64,000 nt of DNA from Pseudobacteroides sp. GTDB taxonomy: Bacteria; Bacillota; Clostridia; Acetivibrionales; DSM-2933. Position numbers and translations under genes: made by a program. Positions 63,448-64,000 of this stretch are shown one piece after another. The notes under the pieces were generated by a model, which saw only the letters and a program-made list of their open reading frames with translations, was not told where the DNA came from and did not search any database. The stretch is from the NCBI RefSeq assembly GCF_036567765.1, contig NZ_DATCTU010000091.1:62001-126000 (forward strand), written 5' to 3'. Positions within the stretch are counted from its first letter, which is position 1. Every line of letters begins with the position of its first letter.

Positions 63448-63505
63448 TGTCTAAGAATACAATATCAAGGAAGCAAAATCACTTCGTGATTTTGTAATGT
63501 CTGGG
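63448..63505 (+). repeat. Dispersed repeat copy between polA and coaE
   Basis: TGTCTAAGAA, then a shortened middle (hairpin A reduced to tacaatatcaagg), then hairpin B GCAAAATCACTTCGTGATTTTG and a trailing TAATGTCTGGGAA. It again directly follows a terminator-like hairpin and ends a few bases before the coaE ribosome site. Confidence 0.6.
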
Positions 63506-63523
63506 AACCATGGGGTATGGAGA

Positions 63524-64000
63524 ATGAAAATAATTGGTGTTACAGGTCCTATAGGCAGTGGTAAAAGCACCGTTTCAGGCTATTTTGCTAAAAAGGGTGC
63601 AAAAGTTATTGATGCAGATCTTTTGTATAGGGGATTGGTCAAAAAAGGAAATCCTGCCTTAGATGAGATAGTCAGGGTATTTGGAGATAAGGTGCTTGAC
63701 GCTGAGGGACAACTTGACAGGAAGAAGCTTGGCAGTATTGTTTTTGATGATAAAGATAAGCTGGAGGTATTAAATGGGATAACTCACAAATATATTATAG
63801 AGAAGATTAATGAAGAGGTAAATAAGGCAAAAGAAAGTCATGTTCAGCTTTTGGTAATTGAATGCCCTATACCGATAAAACATGGATTTATAGACTTGGT
63901 TGATAAGGTTTATGTTGTTGTCGCAGATGAAAAGGTGAGGGCAGAGAGGATCATGATAAGAAATAACCTTTCATTTGATGAAGCCATGAAAAGGATCAGG
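63524..64000 (+). CDS. coaE: Dephospho-CoA kinase (start; runs off the window)
   Basis: The first 159 codons of CoaE, which phosphorylates dephospho-CoA in the last step of CoA synthesis. The P-loop is GPIGSGKST (about residues 8-16), followed by KVIDADLLYRGLV, LDRKKLGSIVFDD and IECPIPIKHG. ATG at 63524 follows atggggtatggag. Open to the window edge. Confidence 0.93.
   Translation, partial: MKIIGVTGPIGSGKSTVSGYFAKKGAKVIDADLLYRGLVKKGNPALDEIVRVFGDKVLDAEGQLDRKKLGSIVFDDKDKLEVLNGITHKYIIEKINEEVNKAKESHVQLLVIECPIPIKHGFIDLVDKVYVVVADEKVRAERIMIRNNLSFDEAMKRIR

Overview
The window looks like a low-GC Gram-positive chromosome from a cellulosome-forming clostridium (Acetivibrio/Ruminiclostridium-like). Two secreted proteins end in type I dockerins: an expansin-like protein at 49390-50607 and an RCC1-repeat protein at 55373-57352. 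Shine-Dalgarno sites are strong, GTG and TTG starts are common, and there is a sporulation gene fragment (dpaB). The species is inferred from these features, not proven.

Layout. 1-3343: NAD salvage and RNA repair (pncB, kptA) plus an EndoQ-like PHP nuclease. 3369-5023: consensus promoter, 11-codon leader ORF, two terminators, a small ORF and rsgA. 5385-8691: Na+-pumping decarboxylase operon (oadA, oadG, biotin carrier, oadB). 8839-13774: a tandem GNAT protein, a DUF486 protein, and an AT-rich islet of orphans, broken genes, an APH-type kinase and a possible structured RNA. 13775-18052 (minus strand): ribosome/RNA repair island with rlaP, then a second 11-codon leader cassette, rtcB, prfH and a broken second rtcB. 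18231-23732: ADP-ribose/NAD block (PARG-like macro protein, pnuC, nadR, ADP-ribosylglycohydrolase), an LGFP-repeat protein and a broken nucleotidyltransferase. 23917-26468: two lipoproteins. 26520-36392: an apparent regulon with a WYL regulator pair, an MCP, a long leader containing a tRNA-like RNA, an SPFH protein, an RNA ligase, a PNK-HD protein and a hen1/pnkp locus collapsed by an internal deletion. 36517-45281: seven-gene operon with two GNAT-fold transferases and five cobalamin-binding radical SAM paralogues. 45419-64000: MCP, solute-binding lipoprotein, expansin-dockerin, DUF1540, serine recombinase, two short MscS channels, cyclophilin, RCC1-dockerin, dpaB fragment, ppnP, an ECF sigma/anti-sigma pair, a DUF3006 protein, polA and the start of coaE.

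How the genes may work together. The unusual theme is an RNA-repair and NAD/ADP-ribose network spread over about 36 kb. KptA consumes NAD+ while removing RNA 2'-phosphates. RtcB and PrfH belong to a ribosome-rescue and rRNA-repair pathway. The ligase, PNK-HD and Pnkp ligase module heal and seal RNA ends. The macro and ARH proteins and NadR/PnuC would recycle ADP-ribose and NAD. Three control signals stand out: (i) a dyad box with identical spacing to the -10 element upstream of both the WYL pair and the RNA-repair leader; (ii) a permuted tRNA-Asn-like module, resembling bacterial Y RNA (Yrl), in that leader; (iii) two related cassettes of an 11-codon leader ORF and double terminator ahead of rsgA and rtcB-prfH, which may sense translation failure. 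Several of these genes carry internal deletions (hen1/pnkp, rtcB2, an rlaP-like gene, the macro gene), and PrfH has GDQ in place of the catalytic GGQ, so parts of the network seem to be decaying or being rebuilt.
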